Positions 51,167-59,967 of a stretch of 64,000 bases of DNA are shown here, in pieces. The stretch is from contig CAZQKR010000020.1 in assembly GCA_964594045.1 (NCBI GenBank), forward strand, positions 1 through 64,000. Reading direction: 5' to 3'. Every line of letters begins with the position of its first letter. Position 1 is the stretch's first letter. Made by a program: the position numbers and the translations under genes. Origin of the DNA: UBA2365 sp964594045 (GTDB taxonomy: Bacteria; Bacteroidota; Bacteroidia; Chitinophagales; Saprospiraceae). The notes under the pieces were generated by a model that was not told where the DNA came from, ran no database searches, and saw only the letters and a list, made by a program, of their open reading frames with translations.

Positions 51167-51763
51167 TTAAAAGCCCATCAGTTTTCTGACTACTAAGGCA
51201 TTCTCAACAGATGTAAGTTTTTCCAGCACCAAAAATGCTACTTCTATGGCAGTTGAAGGACCACAGGAACTGATGATATGTCCATCCATTGCAATATCCT
51301 GATCAGCAATTTTAGCTCCGAATGCACTCAATTGTTGTTGTCTGACCGGATTCAGGCAATAGGTGGTGGCAGATCGGTTTTGTAGAATCCCACTTCTACC
51401 CAGCGCCAGGGCGCCTACACAAACAGATGCGATCAATTTTTCCTGTTGATCAAACGCCCGGATCATATTTTGAAAGCTTTCAGAAAATGCATCTTCATAA
51501 TATCCAAATTGCTCAAAACCCCCTGGAATGACTAATGCATCAAATGACTGAATATCCACCTCTTCCAAAATCCTATCCACTGTGAAACTCTGCCCGAAAG
51601 CAGTCTTGACCACCTTGCTGATCCCGGTGCTCACCAGCTTTGTATTCATGTCACCTTCCACCATATTCCAACCGATCACATCAATGAACGCGCTGGCCTC
51701 CAGGATCTCAAAACCATTTGCGAGGAGTAAAAGTGCTTTTTTCATGTCAGGTAAAATATTCAA
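51167..51763 (-). CDS. DJ-1/PfpI family protein
   Basis: 198 residues. A class I glutamine amidotransferase-like fold: KALLLLANGFEILEA at the start with the conserved Glu (about 19), VIPGGF (about 77-82), and the nucleophile elbow ASVCVGALALG (Cys about 116). This fits the DJ-1/ThiJ/YajL branch, which is linked to oxidative stress, glyoxalase III or deglycase activity (disputed). The exact activity is not readable. The ATG at 51745 (MKKALLLL) is an alternative start and gives the more usual N-terminus. A promoter lies upstream at 51780-51810. Confidence 0.9.
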   Translation of the reverse strand: MNILPDMKKALLLLANGFEILEASAFIDVIGWNMVEGDMNTKLVSTGISKVVKTAFGQSFTVDRILEEVDIQSFDALVIPGGFEQFGYYEDAFSESFQNMIRAFDQQEKLIASVCVGALALGRSGILQNRSATTYCLNPVRQQQLSAFGAKIADQDIAMDGHIISSCGPSTAIEVAFLVLEKLTSVENALVVRKLMGF

Positions 51764-52139
51764 TATTTTATTTAGGACTCAAAAGTATAAATATAAGGTC
51801 AATATTCAAAGGTCGTGGATTTTCCCAAATTGGTAAGTTTTTTTCCCGGAGTAAAGTGCCTGAAATTGATATACCTGCATAGCTTTTTAAAATAAACTGA
51901 CTAATAAATGATCCGGCAAGCCAGACAAAACGCTGATGCATTTTTATTTAGCTTCCTGTGTTGATGTGATGGCATTTTGTGTTATTGGCTAAGTGAAGTG
52001 CTGTTGGAATCCAAAAAACACTTATAATTGACACGCCGAATCTATATGCAGAAATGAACGCATAACATTTATAGCAAAATTTTCTTCAGTTAATTATTAA
52101 AAAAGAAAAAAGAGCAGCAATACAGAATAATATCTTGCT
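51764..52139. other. Spacer between DJ-1 and typA
   Basis: 376 bp holding the DJ-1 promoter at 51780-51810 and otherwise nothing I can support. There is no reading frame of interest and no clear terminator for typA. Confidence 0.5.
51780..51810 (-). promoter_or_regulatory. Consensus promoter of the DJ-1/PfpI gene
   Basis: On the minus strand: TTTG (51810-51807), exactly 19 nt, TACTTTTG (51787-51780). It fits TTTG-N19-TAnnTTTG without mismatch. The start point would be near 51774, about 11 nt before the outer ATG. Confidence 0.7.
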
Positions 52140-53954
52140 TCAGTCTGCAGCCACCGTACGACTATGCCTTTTGCGTTCATTCTCATCGAGGTAGATCTTC
52201 CTTAGCCTTAAAGATCTTGGTGTAACTTCCAGGTATTCATCATCCCGGATATTCTCCATATAGTCTTCCAGGGAAAAACGGATGGCTGGTGTGATCAACA
52301 CTTTTTCATCTGAACCGGAAGCCCGCATATTGGTCAGTTTTTTGGTTTTGCCAACATTCACGACGATATCATTTGATCGGGTATTCTCTCCGATCACCTG
52401 TCCGGTGTAAACTTCCTCTCCCGGATTGATGTAAAACCTGCCTCTGTCCTGTAGTTTCCATATTGCGAACGGGATCGCAGTTCCGGTTTCCATACTGATC
52501 AATGCTCCGTTCAAACGTGTATTGATCTCACCTTTCCAGGGTTCGAAATTGTCAAATCTGTGTGCGATGATCGCTTCTCCTTCAGTGGCAGTTAAAATAT
52601 TGTTTCTCAAGCCGATAATTCCTCTTGAAGGTATCTTGAACTCGATGCTCATACGGTCACCCCGGTGATTCATCTCCAATAATTCTCCTTTTCTCGTGGT
52701 CACCAGGTCGATCACCCTGCCGGAAAAATCTCCTGGTACCAGGACGGATAGGACTTCCACCGGTTCGCATTTTACGCCATCCACCGTTTTGATGATCACT
52801 TTTGGCTGGCCCAGCTGGAATTCATATCCTTCACGTCTCATGGTTTCCACCAATATGCTCAGGTGCAGAATTCCCCTTCCATAAACCAAAAGTGAATCCG
52901 GAGATTCTGTGTCTTCAATCCGCAAAGCCAGATTTTTTTCTATCTCCTTATAAAGCCGGTCTCTAAGATGCCTGGATGTCACATATTTACCTTCCTTTCC
53001 AAAAAATGGAGATGTATTGATCGTGAACAGCATGCTCATGGTCGGTTCATCAATCTGTATCGGAGGGAGTGCTTCCGGATTTTCTATGTCAGTGACGGTG
53101 TCGCCGATCTCAAAATTTTCGATGCCCATCAATGCAACAATGTCACCACTCTGGACAGGCTGTTTTGTCCGCTCTTTACCGAGTCCTTCGAATGTATACA
53201 ATTCCTTGATCACAGAACGACTGATCGCTCCGTCTCTTTTGACCAGGGATACAGGCATGTTGACCTGCAAAACACCACGTGTCAACCTGCCCACTGCGAT
53301 TCGTCCAACATACGAACTGTAATCCAGTGAAGTGATCTGCAATTGGGGAGTTCCTTCCACATGCTCAGCTTTTGGGATATGCTGAATGATCACGTCCAGC
53401 AGGTAAGAAACATCCTGGGTTTCTTTCTGCCAGTCTTCTGACATCCATCCGTTTTTTGAAGAGCCGAAAACTGTAGGAAAATCCAACTGGTCTTCTGTTG
53501 CACCTAAATTGTACATCAGGTCAAAAACTGCTTCCTGAACTTCCTCAGGTCTGCAATTGGGTTTATCCACCTTGTTGATCACCACAATGGGTTTCAATCC
53601 CAGATCAATTGCCTTTCCCAAAACAAAGCGGGTTTGAGGCATAGGTCCTTCAAAAGCATCTACAACGAGCAAAACCCCATCTGCCATGTTCAGCACTCGT
53701 TCTACTTCCCCTCCGAAATCAGAGTGTCCGGGTGTATCTATGATGTTGATCTTGGTGTTTTTATAACGGACAGAAACGTTTTTTGAAAGGATGGTAATAC
53801 CTCTTTCACGCTCAAGATCATTGTTGTCCAGCACTAATTCATTCACCACCTGGTTGTCTCTGAACAATTTTACCTGTTGGAGCATCCTGTCCACAAGTGT
53901 GGTTTTTCCGTGATCTACGTGGGCGATAATGGCTATATTCCTGATTTCTAACAT
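52140..53954 (-). CDS. typA: Ribosome-associated GTPase TypA/BipA
   Basis: 604 residues. A translational GTPase related to EF-G that helps ribosome assembly and stress adaptation, notably in the cold. G1 is AHVDHGKTT (about residues 9-17), G3 DTPGHSDFGGEVERVL and G4 NKVDKP (about 133-138). The switch-I motif is RERGITILSKN. The C-terminal BipA-specific part includes SRGIIGLRNNILTATEGEAIIAHRF and the end RSLRLRKIYLDENERKRHSR. I chose the ATG at 53954 (MLEIRNIAIIAHVDHGKT): the upstream in-frame ATG would add 48 unrelated residues. Confidence 0.96.
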   Translation of the reverse strand: MLEIRNIAIIAHVDHGKTTLVDRMLQQVKLFRDNQVVNELVLDNNDLERERGITILSKNVSVRYKNTKINIIDTPGHSDFGGEVERVLNMADGVLLVVDAFEGPMPQTRFVLGKAIDLGLKPIVVINKVDKPNCRPEEVQEAVFDLMYNLGATEDQLDFPTVFGSSKNGWMSEDWQKETQDVSYLLDVIIQHIPKAEHVEGTPQLQITSLDYSSYVGRIAVGRLTRGVLQVNMPVSLVKRDGAISRSVIKELYTFEGLGKERTKQPVQSGDIVALMGIENFEIGDTVTDIENPEALPPIQIDEPTMSMLFTINTSPFFGKEGKYVTSRHLRDRLYKEIEKNLALRIEDTESPDSLLVYGRGILHLSILVETMRREGYEFQLGQPKVIIKTVDGVKCEPVEVLSVLVPGDFSGRVIDLVTTRKGELLEMNHRGDRMSIEFKIPSRGIIGLRNNILTATEGEAIIAHRFDNFEPWKGEINTRLNGALISMETGTAIPFAIWKLQDRGRFYINPGEEVYTGQVIGENTRSNDIVVNVGKTKKLTNMRASGSDEKVLITPAIRFSLEDYMENIRDDEYLEVTPRSLRLRKIYLDENERKRHSRTVAAD

Positions 53955-54386
53955 AATATTTGATAGTCTGTTTCTAAAAGGCCGCAATATTAATGCTTTA
54001 TATTGGCATTCAATGCATTGCCCACTTATTAAATGTATGTGTCGGGATGTAATTTTATTTTCACAGCTTATGCTGGCTCCAATGCTCTTCAAAACCAAAG
54101 CTTTGTCCCTGCATTCACTGAATACTAGCTGGAATCCAAATCACCTGACAGCAACTTTTGGTTGATTTCATTGACATGGTTTATGTATTCAGCTAGTTTT
54201 TTAAGTATAAATATGAGTAATATATTTAATTATATATTATCTATTATAATAATACAAATGCAGATCATTGGGTCAGTGTACATTTTTCAAGACTTTAGAG
54301 TTCATTCAGGATCCCGTTGAAAACCCTCAGGATTACTTTTTTGCTTTCAGAATGCGATTTTTTGTATCTTGCAAAAAATTTCAAAC
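53955..54386. other. AT-rich divergent spacer between typA and the carboxylase gene
   Basis: 432 bp. It contains an AT palindrome, TAATATAT (54218-54225) and ATATATTA (54232-54239), in a stretch of pure A/T, and the carboxylase promoter (54341-54372). No gene is visible. Confidence 0.5.
54341..54372 (+). promoter_or_regulatory. Probable promoter of the carboxylase gene
   Basis: TTG (54341-54343), 21 nt, TATCTTGC (54365-54372), one base off TAnnTTTG. The start point near 54378 excludes the TTG codon at 54369 and supports the ATG at 54387. Confidence 0.5.
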
Positions 54387-56024
54387 ATGTCAGACGAGCA
54401 AAAACTAATCCTGGAAAGAAATGCAGATGAACTGAAATTGCTGATCAGTAAAATGAAGCACAGAGGAGATGAGATCCGGCTCGGAGGGGGAAAAAAAAGG
54501 TTGCAGCAACAAAAAGATCAGGGAAAACTCACTGCACGTGAAAGAGTCAATTACCTGATCGATGAGGGAACTGAGTTTATTGAATTAGGCCTGTTTACTG
54601 CTTTTGGCCACTACGAAGAACATGGCGATTGTCCTGCAGCAGGGGTCATCATCGGCCTGGGATACGTCAGTGGTCGACTCTGCATGATCGTTGCCAACGA
54701 TGCCACCGTAAAAGCTGGCGCATGGTTTCCTCTGACTGGCAAAAAGAACCTCAGGGCTCAGGAAATAGCCATGGAAAACAGACTTCCGGTGATCTATCTT
54801 GTGGACAGCGCAGGGATTTTCCTTCCCATGCAGGATGAAATTTTTGCAGATAAGGAGCATTTTGGAAGGATATTCCGCAATAATGCCAGAATGTCTTCCA
54901 TGGGTATACCACAGCTTTCTGCGATCATGGGAAGTTGTGTAGCGGGTGGTGCTTACCTGCCGATCATGTCAGATGAAGCCATTATTGTGGATAAGACCGG
55001 TTCCATATTTTTAGCAGGTCCATACCTTGTCAAAGCAGCCATCGGGGAGGAAGTAGATCAGGAAACGCTGGGTGGCGCACATACTCAAACCAATATTTCT
55101 GGAGTAACTGATTACATTGCCAAAGACGATCAACATGCCCTGGATATGGTTAAGGAAATGATGAGATCCATCGGTTCTTTTCCAAAAGCAGGTCTTGACC
55201 GTGTAGAAAGCAAACCCCCAAAATTTCCTGTTGAAACTATCCTCAGGAAAATGCCAGTTGATCCGACCAAACCTTATAACACCAAAGAATTGTTGGAGTG
55301 CCTGGTAGATGAAGACAGTCTGTTATATTATAAGGAAGACTACGGGAAAACCATCATCACAGCTTATGCCCGCATCGATGGATGGTCGGTTGGTATTGTT
55401 GCCAATAACCGGGAAGTGGTCAAAACAGCCAAAGGAGAACTTCAGTTTGGGGGAGTGATCTATTCTGATTCTGCTGATAAAGCCACCAGATTTATCATGG
55501 TGTGCAACCAAAAGAAAATTCCGCTGATATTTTTACATGATGTGACCGGATTTATGGTGGGCAAACGCTCTGAACATGGTGGGATCATCAAGGACGGAGC
55601 CAAAATGGTCAACGCGGTTGCCAATTCAACCGTACCAAAAATTTCCGTCATCATGGGCAATTCCTATGGGGCCGGCAATTATGCCATGTGTGGTAAAGCC
55701 TACGATCCGAGGTTTATTTATGCCTGGCCTACGGCAAAAATCGCTGTGATGGGCGGAACCCAGGCAGCAAAAGTATTGACCCAGATCCAGGTTTCTGCCC
55801 TTCAGAAACAAGGAAAAGAAGTTGATGAGGCAAGCCAGAAAGAGCTTTTTTCGAAAATCCAAACCAAATACGAGAGCCATACCAGCCCGTATTACGCCGC
55901 GTCCAATCTATGGGTCGATGAGATCATTGATCCGAGGGAAACACGAAAATTTATTTCCATTTCGCTTGAAGCAGCCAACCACGGTGAAATCGAAAAATTC
56001 AATGTTGGCGTAATCCAAACCTGA
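54387..56024 (+). CDS. Acyl-CoA carboxylase, carboxyltransferase (beta) subunit, methylcrotonyl-CoA-like
   Basis: 545 residues. The N-terminal and C-terminal carboxyltransferase (crotonase-fold) halves are both present. FLPMQDEIFADKEHFGRIFRNNARMSSMGIPQLSAIMGSCVAGGAYLPIMSDEAIIV (cited by its ends) is close to methylcrotonyl-CoA carboxylase beta, and the second oxyanion motif is NSYGAGNYAMCGKAYDPRFIYAWPTAKIAVMGGTQAAKVL. It transfers CO2 from biotin to an acyl-CoA, probably in leucine or acyl-CoA breakdown. The biotin carboxylase subunit is not adjacent. The ATG at 54387 (MSDEQKLILERN) is preferred to the TTG at 54369 because of the promoter position. The substrate assignment is by motif only. 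Confidence 0.88.
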   Translation: MSDEQKLILERNADELKLLISKMKHRGDEIRLGGGKKRLQQQKDQGKLTARERVNYLIDEGTEFIELGLFTAFGHYEEHGDCPAAGVIIGLGYVSGRLCMIVANDATVKAGAWFPLTGKKNLRAQEIAMENRLPVIYLVDSAGIFLPMQDEIFADKEHFGRIFRNNARMSSMGIPQLSAIMGSCVAGGAYLPIMSDEAIIVDKTGSIFLAGPYLVKAAIGEEVDQETLGGAHTQTNISGVTDYIAKDDQHALDMVKEMMRSIGSFPKAGLDRVESKPPKFPVETILRKMPVDPTKPYNTKELLECLVDEDSLLYYKEDYGKTIITAYARIDGWSVGIVANNREVVKTAKGELQFGGVIYSDSADKATRFIMVCNQKKIPLIFLHDVTGFMVGKRSEHGGIIKDGAKMVNAVANSTVPKISVIMGNSYGAGNYAMCGKAYDPRFIYAWPTAKIAVMGGTQAAKVLTQIQVSALQKQGKEVDEASQKELFSKIQTKYESHTSPYYAASNLWVDEIIDPRETRKFISISLEAANHGEIEKFNVGVIQT

Positions 56025-56029
56025 TCAAC

Positions 56030-57154
56030 ATGGAAATATTGGTTAAAACACTGGAAGGACTTGAACCTGCTCTGGACAGCGAAATAAGAAACCTGGGTGT
56101 TGAGAAAACGACCGTATTAAACCGCGCAGTGCTTTTTGAAGGGGAAATTCAGGAGATGTACCGTGCCAATTATGAATTGCGCACAGCCTTGCGTGTTTTG
56201 ATACCGGTACATAAGTTTGAAGCGAAAAATGAGCATATTTTTTATAAAAAAATGCGGGAGATCAGGTGGTCTGATCATTTTAATGTCAACCAGCGATTTG
56301 CAGTATATGCTGTGGTGAGTTCGCAATATTTCAACCATTCCAAATACATTGCGCTTAAAGCAAAGGATGCTATTGTGGACCAGTTCAGGGATAAATACGG
56401 TAAAAGGCCGGATGTATCCACCTATAGTCCGGATGTAGAGATCAATATCCACATATATGAGGACAAATGCACGGTTTCACTGGATAGCTCAGGCGAATCG
56501 CTGCACAAGAGAGGTTATAAAGTATCTACCGTGGAAGCACCGCTGAGCGAAGTGCTTGCTGCGGGTATTTTGCTCAATTCCGGTTTTGAGCAGTTCAGAA
56601 GTTTTAACGATCCCATGTGTGGATCAGGGACTTTTATTTCAGAAGCATTGATGATACATTGTCAGATCCCTCCCGGAAAATTCAAACAGGATTTCGCTTT
56701 TATGAAATGGAAAAGCTTCAGACAATCGGTCTGGGATGGGGTGAAAGAGAAAGCCGATGCCTTGATCCGTCCTCCGTCCATTCAATTTTCCGGATCGGAT
56801 ATTGACCGGCAGAATATGTTCGCTGCGAAAAAAAACCTGACTCAGTTGCCTTACGGAGACACTGTGCAGTTTTCAAAAAAAGATTTTCTTAAGGATAGGA
56901 ACACTTCAAAACCTGAATTTTTGATCATGAATCCGCCTTATGATATCAGGCTACAGTCTGATGATATTATGGAGTTTTATTTTCAGATCGGAGCAACACT
57001 CAGAGAACAGTATAAAGGTTCAAAAGTCTGTGTTTTCAGTGGAAATCTGGATTCCATGCACAAAATCGGCTTAAAAGCCGATAAAAAACTGAACCTGATG
57101 AATGGTCCGATCCCTTCTGTATTGCAATGCTATACGATCAACCCGGAGCCCTGA
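56030..57154 (+). CDS. THUMP-domain 23S rRNA methyltransferase, RlmL type
   Basis: 374 residues. The N-terminal THUMP domain (about 1-155) is followed by a Rossmann-fold N-methyltransferase: motif I DPMCGSGTFISEA (about residue 196) and motif IV NPPYDIRL (about 303). This is the layout of RlmL, which makes m2G2445 in 23S rRNA in E. coli, and of the archaeal Trm14 relatives. The RlmK half found in the E. coli fusion is absent, as usual outside gamma-proteobacteria. It starts 5 bp after the carboxylase stop, so they share a transcript, but a functional link is not apparent. Confidence 0.88.
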   Translation: MEILVKTLEGLEPALDSEIRNLGVEKTTVLNRAVLFEGEIQEMYRANYELRTALRVLIPVHKFEAKNEHIFYKKMREIRWSDHFNVNQRFAVYAVVSSQYFNHSKYIALKAKDAIVDQFRDKYGKRPDVSTYSPDVEINIHIYEDKCTVSLDSSGESLHKRGYKVSTVEAPLSEVLAAGILLNSGFEQFRSFNDPMCGSGTFISEALMIHCQIPPGKFKQDFAFMKWKSFRQSVWDGVKEKADALIRPPSIQFSGSDIDRQNMFAAKKNLTQLPYGDTVQFSKKDFLKDRNTSKPEFLIMNPPYDIRLQSDDIMEFYFQIGATLREQYKGSKVCVFSGNLDSMHKIGLKADKKLNLMNGPIPSVLQCYTINPEP

Positions 57155-57159
57155 ATCGA

Positions 57160-58227
57160 TCAATCCCGGAAGAAATAAATTTCCCTGACAGCTTTAACTG
57201 AACGGTCAGCATAGAAATCCGTTGGCAGAAAGATCCGGTAATATCCGCTGGGGTCGGAAGCTTCAGGAATGGCTAATATCGCCCGTATCTGATCATTGCG
57301 GTTGAACAATTCGCTGAAACTGAACATCGCCCTGTAACCATCAAGGGATGCGACGCAAACCATTCCCTGCTGATACCAGCTGTTTTCATCTGCCCAGCCT
57401 TCGCTGTTGGTCAGACTGTTCAGGGGAAAGCCTTCAAAGCATTTATTTCCATGGAAGCCCATTCCCATCCCAAAGAAACTTGTACAGTCTTTGGTGATTT
57501 TGGTACGGTCAGTGATTGCAGGGATCACAAATTTTCTTGAATTTTCAATCATAACATTAATTTCCGGACTGAACAGCGGATCCAGGTCTCTGTTGATGGC
57601 ATAACTTTTTTTGTCAAATGACCTTATAGAGATCTTAACCGGGTTTTCAATATTCCTGTTGGAAAACAAATCATTCCCTGCAACAATTTTCCAGTATTCA
57701 GATGCTTTGTAAGTGACTTCTTTCCTGTGCGGCTTGATGGGTGCAAAATCTGTTGCGATAATAATTTGATGAGGTATATTGGTATGGTAAATTTCGGACC
57801 AGCTGAATACGGCTCTGTCACCCTGAGCATTCTCAATGACGATATACAGATCTATGAACGGCCGGAAATCTGCAGCATTCTTTTTACTCACTTTTACCTG
57901 GTTGAGTATATCAAAAAGTGAATACCCTTTATATCTGAATACGCCTTTGAATTCAGGCTTGTTTTGTTCATTGATGAAGCTTTCCTTTGCAATGACTTCT
58001 CTTTTGTATAAAAGGGTAAAATCAATCTCACCTGAATTTTCAATTTCTCCTTCAACAATCAGCTTACCGGTGATCAGTGGTTCGTCAGCAGTGAGATGGT
58101 ACAGGCTGTTGCCTGGAGTTGAATAAAAGGATGTTGCTCCGGTGGTTGCATCTATATGCTGTGATTTTGCCTGAAAGCTGAAAAATAGCAATATAGGTAT
58201 GAAAACGAAGAAAATTAATTTTTGCAT
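57160..58227 (-). CDS. Secreted protein of unknown function with possible molybdopterin-oxidoreductase-like domains
   Basis: 355 residues. The signal peptide is MQKLIFFVFIPILLFFSFQ, cleaved after KSQ (about 23). Two segments (about residues 80-160 and 265-345) share a pattern: a hydrophobic strand and a Leu-rich helix (GYSLFDILNQV / YRAMFSFSEL), then a Gly-Asp loop and a strand pair ending in TDF. This resembles the catalytic fold of sulfite-oxidase-like molybdopterin enzymes but without an evident Cys ligand, so any enzyme activity is doubtful. Residues 165-260 are of unknown type. The ATG at 58227 is chosen because it gives a clean signal peptide, while the upstream ATG at 58260 adds 11 residues. 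No named family is certain. Confidence 0.6.
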   Translation of the reverse strand: MQKLIFFVFIPILLFFSFQAKSQHIDATTGATSFYSTPGNSLYHLTADEPLITGKLIVEGEIENSGEIDFTLLYKREVIAKESFINEQNKPEFKGVFRYKGYSLFDILNQVKVSKKNAADFRPFIDLYIVIENAQGDRAVFSWSEIYHTNIPHQIIIATDFAPIKPHRKEVTYKASEYWKIVAGNDLFSNRNIENPVKISIRSFDKKSYAINRDLDPLFSPEINVMIENSRKFVIPAITDRTKITKDCTSFFGMGMGFHGNKCFEGFPLNSLTNSEGWADENSWYQQGMVCVASLDGYRAMFSFSELFNRNDQIRAILAIPEASDPSGYYRIFLPTDFYADRSVKAVREIYFFRD

Positions 58228-58691
58228 TTGGATATTTTTGGTCAAATTTAATACAATCACCCCAAATGACTATTTGTTATATGTTCTGAAAAAGTGATAA
58301 AATGATTTTCCTGTTGAAAAGATTTTTGGATGAATAATTTTGTGCTTTAAATCTTCATGATTGAATCTTCAGTATTGCATTATTGCTCACCTAAACTATC
58401 CACAGGATATTTGCTACTTCAGAGGAATAAAAAAGCTTTTCTCCGGTGCATAAAACCGATCAATGCCAGCTTTCTCCAGTATTGATATGATGCATTTACT
58501 GATTTGAAAATCAAAAGTTACTCATTCAGTCCTTGACGTTAACCTGTTACTTTGGGCTTTTTACCTGAATAAATTATGTATTCAAGGCTCCAAACCTACA
58601 CCTTAAATCAGGATGAAGATGGGTCCATTAAAGTAGCAAAAGATAAGTTGCCTTTTGGTACTTCCGGAAAAACTCAGCAGTCAGGACAATA
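58228..58691. other. Intergenic region between the secreted protein and fabH
   Basis: 464 bp. The left end holds the promoter side of the secreted protein gene. The right end contains a 39-codon plus-strand frame (58576-58695). I see no terminator for fabH (minus) and no RNA-like structure. Confidence 0.45.
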
Positions 58692-58695
58692 TTAA
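58576..58695 (+). CDS. Possible small protein of 39 residues
   Basis: ATG at 58576 directly after an in-frame TAA, with a hydrophilic product (starts MYSRLQTYTLNQDEDGSIK, ends TQQSGQY). The composition is balanced and not low-complexity, which is unusual for a chance frame in this AT-rich stretch. It has no recognisable motif. Its 3' end overlaps the end of fabH by 4 bp on the opposite strand. It may be the surviving tail of a lost gene. Confidence 0.2.
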   Translation: MYSRLQTYTLNQDEDGSIKVAKDKLPFGTSGKTQQSGQY

Positions 58696-59747
58696 AACCT
58701 GATCAAAGCGCTTGCCCAGGTGAATCCGCTTCCAAAAGCAGCCAGACAAACCAGATCACCTTCTCCAAACCGACCTTCCTTTTTTGCTTCACACATGGCG
58801 ATGGGAATGGAAGCTGCGGTAGTGTTTCCATATTTTTGGATATTGTTGAACATCTGATCATCAGTTAGTCTAAGCAACCTTTGAACGAACTGACTGATGC
58901 GTAGATTGGCCTGGTGGGGAATGACCAGTTTTACGTCCTGAGTAGTATATCCTGTAGTTTTTAAAGCTTCACTGATCACTTCAGGAAATTTGGTAACCGC
59001 TTTTTTGAACACTGCCTGTCCGTCCATCTGGGGGAAAAGCATTTGCTCGTTGAACATTTTATCCGTAACAAAACAACCACCATATTCCGTTTCCGGATAA
59101 CCGAATTGTTCTTTGCCCAGATGATACCCACAATGTGCGCCTGGATTGATCAAAGACAAAACCTCGGCTTCTGAACCGTCTGAATGGAGATGTGTGGTCA
59201 GTATGCCTTTTCCGCTTTCTTCCGTTGGCTGAAGGACAACAGCACCGGCTCCGTCCCCGAATAATACAGAAACGTTCCTTCCCCTCGTGGTAAAATCCAG
59301 GCCATGTGATTGCAGCTCAGAAGCGATCACCAAAATATTTTTATATTTTCCCGTTTTGATGAACTGATCCCCAACTTCCAGTGCATAAATGAAACCGCTG
59401 CACTGATTTCTGATATCCAATGCCGGAATTTCGGTTTTTGTAATGCCTAATTCCCTTTGAGCCAACACGCCACAGCCCGGAAAGAAATAATCTGGACTCA
59501 GCGTTGCAAAAATAATGAAATCAATCTCATTCACCTGAATACCTGCATCATCTATGGCTTTCCTTGCAGCTGCTGCCCCCATTGTGGAAGTGGTCTCCTG
59601 ATGTTTTCTGGCATAGCGTCTTTCAATGATCCCTGACCGTTCCTGAATCCACTCGTCAGATGTATCCATGACTTTCATCAAATCAAAGTTAGTCACTACT
59701 TTTTCAGGGACGTAATATCCCATTCCGGCTATTTTTGTGCTTATCAT
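58692..59747 (-). CDS. fabH: 3-oxoacyl-ACP synthase III (FabH)
   Basis: 351 residues. The condensing enzyme that joins malonyl-ACP with acetyl-CoA or another short acyl-CoA to start fatty acid synthesis. The triad is Cys in RNQCSGFIYAL (about residue 123), His in IPHQANLRI (about 276) and Asn in KYGNTTAASIP (about 306). GDGAGAVVLQP is the dimer and glycine-rich loop. The ATG at 59747 (MISTKIAGMGYYVPEK) is chosen because the upstream ATG at 59828 adds 27 unrelated residues. No acyl carrier genes are adjacent, so the primer specificity (branched versus acetyl) is not evident. Confidence 0.95.
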   Translation of the reverse strand: MISTKIAGMGYYVPEKVVTNFDLMKVMDTSDEWIQERSGIIERRYARKHQETTSTMGAAAARKAIDDAGIQVNEIDFIIFATLSPDYFFPGCGVLAQRELGITKTEIPALDIRNQCSGFIYALEVGDQFIKTGKYKNILVIASELQSHGLDFTTRGRNVSVLFGDGAGAVVLQPTEESGKGILTTHLHSDGSEAEVLSLINPGAHCGYHLGKEQFGYPETEYGGCFVTDKMFNEQMLFPQMDGQAVFKKAVTKFPEVISEALKTTGYTTQDVKLVIPHQANLRISQFVQRLLRLTDDQMFNNIQKYGNTTAASIPIAMCEAKKEGRFGEGDLVCLAAFGSGFTWASALIRF

Positions 59748-59967
59748 AAGTTCGTTTTTGTTTTGTGTCGAAAGATAATGAAAACATTTTAATTTTTGCA
59801 AAACCACCTCAAATAAATAATTTTGCATTGTTTGTTCCGCGTAGTTTATCTTTTTGACATTCGGCGTAATCTTTTGTATTTTCTCTAAGTATATGAAATT
59901 TTTTTTCTTTTTGTACCTTGATTCAGGAAAATGGATTATTTTGGCATATAATTAAAACCATACACCT

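Noticed and set aside
54218..54239. AT palindrome as an operator or origin
   Set aside because: It lies in nearly pure A/T sequence, where such palindromes arise often by chance. No DnaA boxes or dnaA/dnaN genes are near.
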